64,000 nt of DNA from Plectrocnemia conspersa (lineage: Eukaryota; Arthropoda; Insecta; Trichoptera; Polycentropodidae), in the NCBI GenBank assembly GCA_009617715.1, contig VTFK01000192.1:372001-436000 (forward strand), given 5' to 3'. The notes beneath the pieces are model-generated. The model searched no databases and was not told the DNA's origin. It was given only the letters and a program-made list of their open reading frames with translations. The stretch's first letter is position 1. The number at the start of each line of letters is the position of its first letter. Below are positions 24,009 to 34,983 of the stretch, piece after piece. The position numbers and the translations under genes are program-made.

Positions 24009-24243
24009 CTTTAAATATTTTTCAATGGCTCAACTTATAATTTCTGTTCAATTTTTTAGTTATAAATAATCGTTTTTTATATTTTTTTAGTGCATTGTTT
24101 AGTTAAAGTTTAACATTATAAAAATGGCTCAACTTATAATTTAAAACAGAGTTCGGCAAACTACGGCCCGCATGCCGAATCCGGCTCGATTAAGAATTAA
24201 AATTGTTTTAATATACCTTTAAATAATATACAATGGCTCAACT
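24009..24243 (+). repeat. Local tandem duplication across the hAT left end
   Basis: The segment ATGGCTCAACTTATAATTTA AAACAGAG followed by the hAT terminus occurs at about 24124-24231 and again from about 24232. Its leading part, CCTTTAAATA...TTCAATGGCTCAACTTATAATT, is also present at 24009-24043. The two full units are ~109 bp apart. The duplication must post-date insertion because it carries the hAT terminus together with flanking DNA. Confidence 0.8.
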
Positions 24244-25486
24244 TATAATTTAAAACAGAGTTTGGCAAACTACGGCCCGCTTGCCGAATCCGGCCCGATT
24301 TAGAATTTAAAAATATGCGCTATAGCAAAACGGCCAACCATTTGTGGTGATCCTATTGCTTTGCATTCCAATGTGACGTTACACAGTTATAATTTGATAT
24401 TTCATTATCATTTTATATGCCTTGAATAATAATCATGTCACTGTCAAAGCCAGAAAATAAGAGACTAGTGGACTATGAATTAGTGATTTTAAAATAGATT
24501 GGCATGTGAATTATTTTGTTTATCGAATTAGAAAAGTTATACAGTTTAAAACGAAATTTTTCATTACAATATTTTTTTCAGGAAAATTTAAAGCTAGCTC
24601 ATTTATGAATTAATACAGGAAACCCTTTTACTGATAGTGAACTAATTAAATCATGTTCAATCTATCAGATCTTCGACGAGAAAAGTTGCTAAAAGGTTTG
24701 AGCACATTGTGAGTTACATCAACAGCCAATTAAATAGCAAAGAAACATATTTTTAGTATTTTTTAGGCCTTACTAGGAGTCAATGCTGTGTTTGCCGTGA
24801 CTAAAAAAATTAGCTTTCATAAATAGTCTGCATGGAACAACTACAATAGAAAATATTTTTAATGAAGCTGAGAAAACGGTAAAAAGTAAATTCCGAAGTA
24901 AAATATCTAGAATGTATTACCTTAAAGTGGTATAAAATATACACATAACGGTGTAAGGCTTATTGAAAAAAATATGAGGCTTCTGAAAATGCAAAGTGTT
25001 CAAAGCCCCCATAATTATTAATTGTATTATTCACCAGCAGGTACTTTGAGGGAAACATCTCAATATATTATGTGTTGTTGAACAAGTTTTATCAGCGCTG
25101 AACTTCATTAACTCTTGTATACTAACCGTTACCAGTTTCGTGACTCTTTTTTACCGAAAATGAAAGTCGAATATCTTGACTTATTCTATTACACAGCAGT
25201 TCGATGGGTTAGTCCTAGTAAAGTTTAATTATAAAAACGACTGAAATTTTTTTCAGCGAAAAAACTGACCACATCTATTATTCTCGAGTATTAAATTGCT
25301 TTTGATATTAGCCTCTCTTGCAAATAACGTGAGATTTCTTAATGAATTTTACTTAAAACTGCAAGGAAAAAGAATTAAAAAAATAAAATGACGTTTTTCT
25401 TAAACTCACTTTAATTTTGCTTCTGGCCCGTTAAATGTAAAATATTTACGATCTGGCCCTTTACAAAATAAGTTAGCTAACACCTG
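24147..25486 (+). mobile_element. hAT element relic, GTF2IRD2/ZBED5-like type
   Basis: The left end CAGAGTTCGGCAAACTACGG (24147) followed by CCCGC..GCCGAATCCGG and the right end TTAGCTAACACCTG (25486, preceded by CTGGCCCTTTACAAAATAAG) are the classic CAGxGGTCxGCAAACT-type hAT termini. The 8 bases outside, ATTTAAAA and ATTTACAC, agree at 6 of 8 and may be a decayed TSD. Decayed transposase is on the plus strand: SIRSSTRKVAKRFEHIVSYI (24661), SLHGTTTIENIFNEAEKTVK (24825), IHQQVL*GKHLNILCVVEQV with LNFINSC (25029 on) and LNEFYLKLQGKRI (25337). Large parts are missing, and the frames are broken. Confidence 0.88.
24661..25376 (+). pseudogene. Decayed hAT transposase (GTF2IRD2/ZBED5-like)
   Basis: Blocks appear in family order: the S-x-R-T-V-A-x-R-x-E-I helix, HGTTT, IHQxxLxGKxL...VxxVVxxLNFI, DLFYYTAVRWVSPSKV (25172-25222, spanning a frameshift and indels), then FLNEFYLKLQGK. 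The RW...R dipeptide region and the LNxLNLKLQGK block are diagnostic of this hAT transposase group, which was co-opted in vertebrates as GTF2IRD2 and ZBED5. Stops and frameshifts are frequent and the BED finger is missing. The C-terminal hATC is also absent, since the right terminus follows only ~110 bp later. Confidence 0.82.
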
Positions 25487-25813
25487 ATTTACACCATATA
25501 TAATATATCCAAGCACGTTTGCGAAAAATAAAATAACAGAAGCACACGTGTTTCTATATATAACCACTCATATTTTTTCAATATAAGACGTCAACAACTA
25601 TTGGCTTGGCTAAATTAAGATATTATCGAAAATCTTTAACAATATACAATTTCCCTACTGTGAGAGATATTCTAAAAGTAAACATACAAAGTATTTTTTG
25701 CTATCTATTTAACAGCAATATATTTATAATATATTTTAGTTACCTTGGAGGTTAATATATTTATGGGCTGGGTTTCTTGATTCGAACGTCACAGAAATAT
25801 TGTAACTTTTTAT

Positions 25814-25851
25814 TTTTACGGCACCCAATGCGCGCACTGGGTGCCGTAAAA
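25814..25851. repeat. Near-perfect 38-bp palindrome
   Basis: TTTTACGGCACCCAATGC (25814-25831) and GCACTGGGTGCCGTAAAA (25834-25851) are complementary except at one position (A versus G), with a 2-nt GC centre. The GC-rich stem stands out in AT-rich DNA. The flanks (25500-26090) show nothing else except a 78-codon plus frame that merely runs across the palindrome. Confidence 0.85.
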
Positions 25852-26089
25852 CATGTTCTAAATTTCAAAATCAGTGACATTTTTTATCGCGACTTATTCT
25901 ATGTCACTTATTCCTGCTTTAATTTACGATATCATTTTGTCGGAATTTCTCCGTTTATTGCCATAAAAAGAATTAAATTTGAGATGAATTTTTGCAGCAG
26001 TTTTCTATTTTAAACTGAAGAAACGAATCAATCATTTTAAAAACACACTGCAGGCACAACGTTGTTGCGATTTTTATTGTATTTGAAGA

Positions 26090-26690
26090 AAGTATATGCG
26101 GTGGCTGCGTTTGGCTCATTTCACAGTCTAAGTCGTGGCTTTTGTATTCTGCGGTATCTTCTTACACCGTGGACCTATTAAAACCCAAAGTTAAGGTGTA
26201 CGTACAAAAGCGAACTTCGAATCGAATCATACGCATGTTCTTGACGTACTTATTACAAACTTTCGCGAAGATTGATTGTGCACTAATTTTGCTCGCATAA
26301 ACGACTTCCTAGTACACATTATCGCCATGGGGATTTTCTTCGGTAGCCGTGACTTGCTATTCCAGTCACCCCCAAAGTTTTGGCTATATGTTTGTGTGTG
26401 TGTGAAGTTTGTGTGTTTACCGAAAAAAATAAACTAAACAGGAGTGTTTTCGAGCGTTTCGACCAAACAAGCCACCGAATTACTCGCGATGACGAGCACA
26501 TTTCGGCGTAAACAAAATTTCAATAGCCACTCTTTCCGTTGCCCCGGGCCCCAGTTTCAGTTTATGCCTGGAGCTGAAAAATCAATGGCATATCGTGCCG
26601 GCTGCCAACTAAAACTCGCGCTAGGGAATTAATTTCGCCAGATCAGATAATTGAATCATTATTTTGCAGAAGCGAGATTACTCGTGTATG
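26090..26690. promoter_or_regulatory. Candidate regulatory island
   Basis: About 600 bp of relatively GC-rich unique sequence. It includes GCCATGGGG (26327), a GT microsatellite TTTGTGTGTGTGTG (26390s), CCCCGGGCCCCAG (26541) and GAATTAATTTCGCCAGATCAGATAATTGAATC (26626-26657, homeodomain cores; described, not continuous exon). Short opposing frames at 26319-26632 show no domain. Confidence 0.32.
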
Positions 26691-27012
26691 TGCCGTAGCT
26701 TACATCTATCTTGTTCCCATTCGAGTATGCCTAATCTTAATAGCTCTCTCATGCTGTAAGCAGTGTAAGCAATTTCAATTTCAAACCATTATTGTGCCTT
26801 TACCAAGCCTGCGCCCTTGTCCCATAAATATTTGATTACAACTGAACAACCCGAAGAACCCCTTTCAAATTTCATATCCATAATTCCATTAAGTTCGACT
26901 CTTTATGAAATATCGTAGATCACATAGACGTTACGATTTCGATCTTCTTTTGATAAATATATTTGGGTTCAGTAGAAAGAATTCTGACATTTTTATATTA
27001 ATAATACCTGTG

Positions 27013-27709
27013 TATAGTGCTAGACACCCAAGAATGCCGATTGCATTAGTACTAGTGTATCTGTGAATCTGTCAACTTATTGGTTCCTGTAAAAGAATTA
27101 GTAAATGCATTGAGCTCTGATTGGTCAGCTCTAGCACAGGATTGGTTAAAATGACATCATCGGGGATAAATGGGCAAAGTCAGTAGTTGATTTGGTAAGG
27201 AGCGGAACGGTTGTTTGTTTAGTTTGTGAAATACACGGTGTTCACCAACTAACGAGATGTCGAGTATAGTAAATTAGGAAGAGGAAGACCATTATCGGGG
27301 CAAACAAAAGAAGTTGTTTTAAATTTGTATACATATTTAAAAAACTGTATGAAAAGCAACGATTCGGTAATTATTTTTTAAAATAATACACTAGTCAAAA
27401 TATTTGTAAAATAAAGCAATATGTGTATTTTTTAGGTTGTACCTATTATGGACCAGGTAGCCGAAGCGACAAAGCTGTCGGTCAGAAGGATACAAGCAAT
27501 TGTTCGGGAATTTAAAAAATAACGGAACACGTGCGGCTTTAGGTTCTCGAAAAAACTAGGATTTGTAAAAAAAATACTAAAAAAATTTGTAAATAATAAT
27601 ACTAAAAAAACAAACACAAAATTAATTAATAACAAAAAATGTAAACATTTTTTAATCACCCGGTGACGCACACTAATGCAATCGGCATTCTTGGGTGTCT
27701 AGCACTATA
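27013..27709 (+). mobile_element. IS630/Tc1-mariner-like element, internally deleted
   Basis: The element is 27015-27707 (693 bp). Its 36-bp perfect terminal inverted repeats begin TAGTGCTAGACACCCAAGAA and are flanked by TA on both sides (27013-27014, 27708-27709), consistent with TA target duplication. Interior plus-strand coding remnants read RGRPLSGQTKEVVLNLYTYL (27281 on) and, after an apparent intron, VPIMDQVAEATKLSVRRIQA (27441 on). That matches the N-terminal helix-turn-helix part of insect DDE_3/IS630-type transposases (LSGEVREIIYNVxxFF ... TAEATxIS). The DDE catalytic domain is absent. The perfect 36-bp arms imply relatively young age. Confidence 0.85.
27280..27520 (+). pseudogene. 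N-terminal HTH remnant of an IS630-like transposase with an intron
   Basis: The first piece, RGRPLSGQTKEVVLNLYTYL, continues KNCMKSNDSV into GTAATTATTTTTTAAA (27367), which looks like a 5' splice site. TGTGTATTTTTTAG (ends about 27435) looks like the acceptor. The second piece reads VPIMDQVAEATKLSVRRIQA IVREFKK then a stop at 27520. One extra frame shift later NNGTRAALGSRK can be read. The fold is a tandem helix-turn-helix DNA-binding region. Without the catalytic domain it cannot transpose. Confidence 0.7.
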
Positions 27710-28859
27710 CGTTGATATTAAAATGACAAAAATACGAGGCTTACTTGAATTACACAATGGACCAGCTGTTTTTCAATTTCTGGGAGGTTGGAAGTAATGA
27801 ATATTATATGATTTTCCTAGATTTTCATAATCTCACTGACAAATATTGTGATCCAGATATGTCGTGAATTATGGCATCTATTAATTATAGGTTGTAATAA
27901 TAGTATATAGTTAATAAATTATAAGTCACTGATTTCCAGACTTTGACGTCTCATTACTTATTTAGTAGTTGTTGATTGTGTTTACCCCCTTGAAACGTAT
28001 TGGGTAAACGCTTTTATCTTAGTATGGGAAATTCACAATAAATAAATAAATTCTAAATAATATGTTTTTAACATTACAACCAAAATAATTTTAAAACATG
28101 TTTATGATATTGTTATTAATTATAAAAAAAAATATTTTTTGTCTAAATATATATTTTCTAAACAATCCTAAAAAATTGAATTGATCTAAATCAAATAACT
28201 GTTAAAAATATAAGTTTCCTCTCACTCTATTTTTGGTATATTAAATGCCACTTTAATATATGAAATGACAATATACTGAATGCTCCCATAACTAGTATTT
28301 ATTTTCAAAAATTATTTCTCTAGGATTTCTCGAAAAAGAAATCCAAATTGAGAATTCTCATTTTACGAAAAAAATTGCTGATTTCTTAAAAAAAATCAAA
28401 AAACTTTTTTTTTTGAAAATTAAATTTATAGAAATATTGTTTTACACCTGCTGCATTTTTTATACTACTGCATAAGAACGATGGGTCCATGCCATATATT
28501 AGAAAATGCATGTTTTCTTGATAAATTTTAATAAAGGTTGGAAGTATTTAAATGGCAAAAAATTGATAACTAGATAAGAAAAAACCGGCAGATTGCAAAA
28601 ATGTGCGGGGGCTTTTTATACAATTTGTCTTTTGGCGATTTTTTATAATCTAATGAATTTTTTTATATTTTTTTTTTTCAAAATATAAATTAGGTTAAGT
28701 AGGAACAACTGTTATTGACAACTTTCTCTACGATTCGGATATAAAAACTGTAGTCCGAAATTCCATCGTAATCATTAGATTGTTTTCGCGCCATTATAAT
28801 AAATTATCATCGTATTGCAGTTTGTTCTCTTCAACGATTATCCAGTTCTCTGGTAATCT
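27710..28859. other. AT-rich DNA, nothing recognised
   Basis: The block TTTTACACCTGCTGCATTTTTTATACTACTG... (28440-28500) resembles part of the piggyBac-type MITE interior at 28980-29010 (TGCATAxGAA..G.GGxTCCxTGC). It may be a decayed relative. Confidence 0.35.
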
Positions 28860-29068
28860 TTAACCCTTTCATGCCCTAATTAACTTGAAAATTTGTATTA
28901 TGTGAATTCTTATCGCAAACATCAAAAAAAATATCATGGTATTTTGTGTTAAAATTTTGTTTACAAATATTATCCAATGTTTTACAACAGCTGCATAGGA
29001 AAGAGTGGATCCGTGCAAGAAGCATTCGAGACATTTTTAAAAATGTACTATGATCGGTAAGGGGTTAA
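28860..29068. mobile_element. piggyBac-type MITE (201 bp)
   Basis: TTAA (28860-28863) precedes CCCTTTCATGCC, and GGTAAGGGG is followed by TTAA (29065-29068). Terminal CCC/GGG with duplicated TTAA is diagnostic of piggyBac-type insertion. The inverted repeat beyond the first six bases is weak, and the interior is non-coding AT-rich DNA. It differs from the MITE at 18139-18419. Confidence 0.72.
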
Positions 29069-30990
29069 TATCAATATATGTATATTCAATAATATAATGT
29101 ATTATTATAATCACATATATTACATATAGTTTATTTATTTATCAATATAATTTGAGAATTCTCGAGAAAATTAAGAACTAAAAATGGAGGGTGATAGTTA
29201 ATAGAGGCTTTTAAATATTTTATACCTGACAATACTTCTTGCTTTGAGAATTTTGAAGAATGAGGAATTTTATAAATACATTTGACTGATTTTGGTTTTA
29301 TCTTACCTTAGAAAAGGATAAGCATTTATCTCGTGTAATTTATTTTGTCGATGAAAGTATATTTACATTTACATGGATTAATAATATATCGGTAATCTTA
29401 AATTATTGAAATTTGCTCTCTATATAATATTTAACATGTACATCATTATGGATTATGAAAGTTTTGCCGAAAAGGGTATCTCTTGCTTATTTGGTAATGC
29501 AGAAAAAACTTTTTACCTCTCGTTTTTTAATATTTCGGTCACATATAATAGCCGGGGTTAAATCTGAGCTCAGAAGGGAAAAAATCTTCGAAAAAATAAA
29601 TATTTGAATATTTCGCTGATCTCTGACTCTCCCTTTCGCGCGATCACGATCTTTCGCATTCTCACGTGAAAGACCCAAAAGCACTAAAGGAGGTCGTAAA
29701 AATATGAAAAGGTATCCTCCTCTGAAAAAATACCAGGATGCGGCAAACGTCTCTAATATAACATACGATATCCTCGCAAGCTCTTCAATATATAAATAAC
29801 AATATACAGGATGAACCATTAAAAAAGTCACATTTAAAAAAATATTTATATGATCATAAATATTAGTAAATTTTAGAATTTGCTCAAAATTCTCTCAATT
29901 TCAATATTTCAAATTAAGATTATATAGCACACACTGTTTTAGATATTAAACATTAAATGATATATTCTATCTGAATTTTTCTTATCTTTATTCGAGAAAA
30001 TGTCATTCGCAACCATAATGAAACTATGTATTTATTAACTTTGATCGTTTCGTTTTTAAGAAAACCTGTTGTAAAAATATATTATAGAAACCACAGTATA
30101 AGCCGCAAAAAAATAAAATCAAACATTTTTTTAATCATTAAAATAATACTTTTTACTGAATGTGAATCTTGTTCTTCCTCTTCTCCTCCCATATTTCAGC
30201 TCTATCACGTTTTTGTATTAGAAAATTATAATCATCTTAGACATTAACCCAGTGGCATAATCTATAAATAAAGTCAAAATATCTGTATTGTCCGTATACA
30301 TACATATATACATAAATGTTTTTTTATATAAAGGTTTTCATTCTTTGAATACATATGTATTAGTACACAAGGGATATTCGGAGAGTAAAGTAAATTTCTA
30401 AAACTAGCTAAGCTAAGTTTGTTCAATGCGAAAGGGGAAACTATTGCCATCATTCATATCAACTTGTGGCAATAACGTACTGAACAGACGAAATGTGTTT
30501 AATTGTGTCGTGAATTTAAAGCAGGTATATATAACGTTTATAATGAAGATAAAATTGGAATGCCATTTGTGTCACTGATTAAAAAATCGATTTATTTTAT
30601 AAACTAGAATTACTTTTTTAATATCACACTTATGTCTTGTATGCAACAGGAGTCAATCATTTATTTTATTAACTTTGAGAGTTTTTCTGAGATTATCTCA
30701 AGGTTTTAAGTTTAAGTAAGATTCAAATGTAGCATTCTGTATACTATCTGAAAGTAAAATGGAGAGCGAGACACTAAAATGTAGCAATAAATGCAACAAA
30801 GCAATGAGTGTAAATTTAATTGCCCAATAAATTCGGCTTTTATGTATATTATTATTGTGCACGTTGGTGAGGTGTCATTTTGCATTTAGTACGCTTCCCA
30901 ACAAAGGATATTTATTATATGTATATAAAATACACATTGTATATAAAAAATACTTATTCGGTAAGTTTCGTTTATTGGCGAGGTGTAAAT
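29069..30990. other. AT-rich DNA, no gene recognised
   Basis: The minus frame 29487-29831 (114 codons) is the longest here. It is hydrophobic at the N-terminal half and basic at the C-terminal half, with no recognisable domain, and the sequence under it is not conserved-looking. A short island at 29540-29760 (AGGAGGTCGT, CTCCTCTG) may explain the openness. Confidence 0.3.
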
Positions 30991-31000
30991 GCAAAAATGC

Positions 31001-31050
31001 TCCGAATGCCCGAGTGGTTAAGGTTGATGTATGCCTGTGGATCATTTCGA
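31001..31050 (+). ncRNA. tRNA-Ser/Leu-like promoter fragment (possible SINE head)
   Basis: TGCCCGAGTGGTTAAGG (31007-31023) matches the A-box region of class II tRNAs (TGGCCGAGTGGTTAAGG). About 22 bp downstream TTTCGAACAT resembles a weak B box. The acceptor stem and anticodon arm cannot be folded, so this is not a working tRNA. A tRNA-derived SINE fragment or chance match are both possible. Confidence 0.3.
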
Positions 31051-31059
31051 ACATAAAGT

Positions 31060-32090
31060 GACGGGGTTCTTTAGTGTGAAAAGCTACAGTCGTACGCACT
31101 ATAATAACCACGAATATTTTATGGCCAGTGAGGGAAAAATCACTTTGAGGATTTTTTCACGAGATTGGTAGAAGGTAGTTGTGCTGGATTGCTCCTCCCC
31201 TTGGAAATATATAAAATTAATGCGTTCGTTCTTAGGCAGAAAAAGGACCCAAGTTCTATTATGTAATTCACAGCGAAGCGAATATAGCGAGTCGTTAAAA
31301 TATGTCGTTAAATATCCAAAATGGAATAAGTCCATAATACTTAAGACTGGCAACACTGCATTTTTTTATAACCGCATTAAACTCTTTGTATATTTTTAAA
31401 TTATTAAAAATGTGTTGTAGTCTTTTCCACGGCAGATATAATTAAAATAACACTTTATACTAATTTAAAGTTTGAGACACTTTTTAAAATTAAAATAAAT
31501 ATTCGTAAAACTTTTATTTATTTTTTAATACGAAAGAATTATGTTGTATAAACTTTAGAAACTCTGCTTAGTAATTATATTTACATAACAAAAAAATCGA
31601 TTTGACACAAACATATCTTAGCCATAAATTACAGTTTATCTTTTACTTATTTAGGCTTTTAAACCATATTGATAACTATTCTTTAGCAATCTCTTTGTGT
31701 CAATTGTTCAAAACGCGCTTTTGGGTTAACATTATCTTCTATAGAGCTAACTGTGTTGCAATTATATGAATCTTGATTTAACTGTGATAAGAAATTTGTA
31801 TTTTGCATCATCTTTCATTATGCAGTATAATCCATGCGAATTATATTGATTAACAAATTATCTTTTTTTATTTATTTAGATAAATTAAAACAACAACGTC
31901 CAAAAACTTTAATTTGCTTAACTTAATTAATTAATCCTATTTATATACGTAGATAGTGCAAGGTGACCGGGATGCATGTGTTTACTTACTTTTGTGCCAG
32001 ATGCACTCTACTAATAATCTGATTCTAAATATGTACATATTTGTATATTTTTTATATAAAAAAAAAAACATATTCTCAGCGACAAATTAC
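31060..32090. other. AT-rich DNA, nothing recognised
   Basis: Overlapping short frames on both strands at 31099-31399 are compositional. A T-rich run and AT-rich simple sequence dominate the remainder. Confidence 0.35.
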
Positions 32091-32099
32091 GAAAAAAAT

Positions 32100-32410
32100 A
32101 ATGATAATATAAATTCTTGAGCCGTTTCTGGAACCAGCGATCAACGACTCACCAACACATGAAATTATATGGTTTGCAATGTGTTTGTGTGATTTAATAC
32201 GTACACAAACACACAGAAGGGCCGTATTTCTCCTTTCGTCCTCAGCTCGCAAGGGTAAAACTTTCCACTGTCATTGGGAACGAACGCATAGTTGTGTCTC
32301 ATTCGCACTCAGGCCAAATTTGTATGATGCTGTCTCTATCGTTGCCTAAAAAGAGGAATCGGCACAGCAGGTAGGGTGTGGATGCAGATGTTTTAAACGT
32401 TGATTTTAAA
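32100..32410. promoter_or_regulatory. Candidate regulatory island
   Basis: A mixed-composition segment without ORFs. It contains the inverted CACACAAACAC/GTGTTTGTGTG pair around 32179-32215 (forkhead-type TGTTTGTG words) and unique sequence to 32390. Plausibly regulatory. Confidence 0.3.
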
Positions 32411-32629
32411 TAAACAATATATATAAATAAAATATAAAAAATAATAATAAATAATATGAACTAGGAAGATCATTTATTATATGTGTATGTTATGTTTATT
32501 ATTATTATTAATAAAATTATAATTTCAAATAAAATATATGCATAAATAAAGAATATTTAATTCAGGTATACTATTATTTAATTTATTATTTTAATTAATT
32601 AATTTTATAATATTGATTACGATCTCGGG

Positions 32630-32970
32630 TTGAATATTCGTGGAACTGTTGTGTGGAGTGAGGCAGGGGCTTATTTTGGACACAGCGTGTTTCAGACGTT
32701 TGTTACAAAGTAAATAATATGTTTTTCTGTGTGTCGTATTTTTTTTATTCTTCTCGCCTGTTTCTTTCTGGTTGTTATTATTTTTTTATCGCAATGTCAT
32801 GGCTGCCAAGATAATAATCACCGTTAAGGGACCATCGTGACGTGTAATTTCCATAATTTGGTGGTGGCATATAAATGCCTCATCTCACATACAAAATTTG
32901 AAGGTAATTTCGTCATTGACAAGTTCATTCGTGGCTTATAGGTTATAGGTTAGTAAAAGAAAAAATTAAA
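32630..32970. promoter_or_regulatory. Candidate regulatory island
   Basis: It contains CAATGTCATGGCTGCCAAGATAATAATCACCG (32792-32822, quoted by position; GATA core AGATAA), GTGACGTGTAATTTCC (32836 on) and a GGTGGTGGCATATAAATGCC stretch near 32860. No ORF passes through. Separated from the previous island by ~220 bp of AT-repeat-like DNA. Confidence 0.3.
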
Positions 32971-33899
32971 GGGCAATTAGACTGGAACTATTATTAAAAT
33001 ATTAAATTGGCTACGTGGTTAAAACTGTACGTTATTGCCATAATTTTGTAGAATGATTTTTGTAATGCTTTAAATTATAGCGATGTCTGGCTAATTTGGA
33101 CGATTGTATCATCATTATATGTTGTTTTTAAATTTGGCTTATCATGGTTGCTTCTTTTTCCCATTGGAGATGTGCGATTTTTTAACATTAAGAAAACTTC
33201 TATAAATCCTATTACTTTATTTCTTATTAAATATGTTACTATGATTTAAAAATAAAATAAAAAAGTTTCGATAATTGATAATAAAAATCAATCACAAACT
33301 ATAAAACAGCGTCACACGAAAGATAGTCGAAAAATATATAATTAATTAATCTAATTATATTTTTTAGGATTATTTTTTAGAATAGTCACCATTGATAGAC
33401 CATCAAAATTTTATAATCAACAGTTTACTAATGGATCATTAGAAAAAAAAATCTGTATTTTTTTTAAAAAATCAGTGACTACGGATGCCCTTCCATTCTG
33501 ACTTTCATCATGAACGTCACTTATTTATACTTTGAATTCACGACATTATGACTATTAGCGTCATTGCCATAAACATAATTCAGTAGCAGCTTCTTATTTT
33601 ACACAAAAAATCGCAGAGGAAACCGTGTTTACGATCGAGTAAAAAAATCGTTTTTATTTTTAGTATGCATGTATCTTTACTTTCTAAATAAATCTCGTAT
33701 GCTACTGCAATAAAAATACTTTTATTTGCATCCATTTGTCTTTAAATGTAGAAACGAGTAGAGACGACATTGTAAAACAATTTATAAATAAACCTTTTTA
33801 TAACACAATTTCGTCCTACGTCTCTTTTATTTGACAGCATTCAAGAATCTTAGACTCCTGATTGTTATATATTGTCATTCATTCTATTTTATTTGAGTT
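32971..33899. other. AT-rich DNA, nothing recognised
   Basis: No ORF, terminal repeat or coding residue. A block GGATGCCCTTCCATTCTGAC (33484) loosely resembles GGATGGCCTTCCACTC (62888), hinting at a shared ancient repeat. Confidence 0.35.
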
Positions 33900-34640
33900 A
33901 TCAGTGATATTATTGTATCTTATGTATACTTTTGAACAAGCATAAAGCTCCAAGATCGCTTGGAATCGGCAACGATGCAATAAACGAAAATTCCAGAATG
34001 GTCCGTTTTGTGACCAATCTGTTACACGGGATTCCTCCCCTACCCCAACAATTTTGGTGTGCGCGCTTACAGTGGAGTGTCGCTTTTCAGGCATCCCTGC
34101 TTACAACCCCTAACACAAAAACCTACGGGCATTGCGACCACCCTTAACCACCCCCGACTGCACACCCTACACACCCAAACCGTGGGCCAGATATACTCGT
34201 ATAAATCTATAGACTCGTCGGTAGGGCGATACGTGGGCGTTGGATATATATCTACCATACCTATAGATACCTATCTGAGCGTCTGCATTTTTGTTAATAT
34301 TCCTACCTTTTGTCTCCGACACGCTTCACGTACAATACACACATACAAAAGCGTTCCAATTTACATTTTTATTGGTTTACACAAGATTAAAAACAAAACA
34401 GAAAGAAAGAAAATAATATATTTTGTATTAGAGGCACACGCAAGAAACAGGAAGAGGATGCGGATAATTTATCAATAGTTCGGACAATCCCCACGAATCC
34501 GGAATTAAGCTCTCGGACACAATAATTCATTTTGATAAATGATTAACATTGGCAATTTAGAAACGTAAATTTTCGGGCTAATCTCTCTTGGCGCGACAAA
34601 TACCTGGATTAAATTTATTAATTGAAAACACGCTTATCAG
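33900..34640. promoter_or_regulatory. Candidate regulatory island
   Basis: Overlapping open frames on both strands (33879-34094, 33932-34147, 34059-34478) with no domain, in a C-rich then mixed sequence. It includes CCCTTAACCACCCCCGAC and TATAGATACC repeats at 34170-34270. The distal part (34500-34620) has AATAATTCATTTTGATAAATG and TTTTCGGGCTAATCTC with homeodomain cores. Confidence 0.28.
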
Positions 34641-34828
34641 GGTGGGCCTGAAGAATAGTAATCAAAAAGATAAGCACCTATAAATTGTAAATAGTATATT
34701 AATTCGTCTCATCATTTATTTATTGATAAATATTGCGACCTTTAATCCTCGTACAATAAAATTTATTTGTGATCCTCTTCCACTATTCTTTACCGTCAAG
34801 ATCAGAATATCAGCGCTCGAGAACATGA

Positions 34829-34856
34829 TTTACAAGCTTCTCAATAAGCTTGTAAA
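34829..34856. repeat. 11-bp perfect inverted repeat
   Basis: TTTACAAGCTT (34829-34839) and AAGCTTGTAAA (34846-34856) with a 6-nt loop. It lies 85 bp before the larger palindrome at 34941. Confidence 0.7.
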
Positions 34857-34940
34857 GCATACTGGAGCTTATGTAGGAGAGGGAGAGGGGAGAGGCTCAT
34901 TCTCTTCAGGGGGCCCAACTCTGTAAAAAATCACCCATTC

Positions 34941-34983
34941 TATTTATATCATATGCGCTCATTAAGCGCATATGATATAAATA
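34941..34983. repeat. 19-bp perfect palindrome
   Basis: TATTTATATCATATGCGCT (34941-34959) is exactly complementary to 34965-34983, with a 5-nt loop CATTA. No target duplication is evident outside. Functional meaning unknown; it could extrude as a cruciform. Confidence 0.85.

Noticed and set aside
29487..29831. 114-codon minus-strand ORF as a membrane protein gene
   Set aside because: Hydrophobic start but no family resemblance, no flanking gene structure and no supporting motif. Openness is expected by chance in 64 kb.
34059..34478. 139-codon plus-strand ORF
   Set aside because: It begins in C-rich and ends in AT-rich simple sequence, with no motif; an overlapping minus frame exists.
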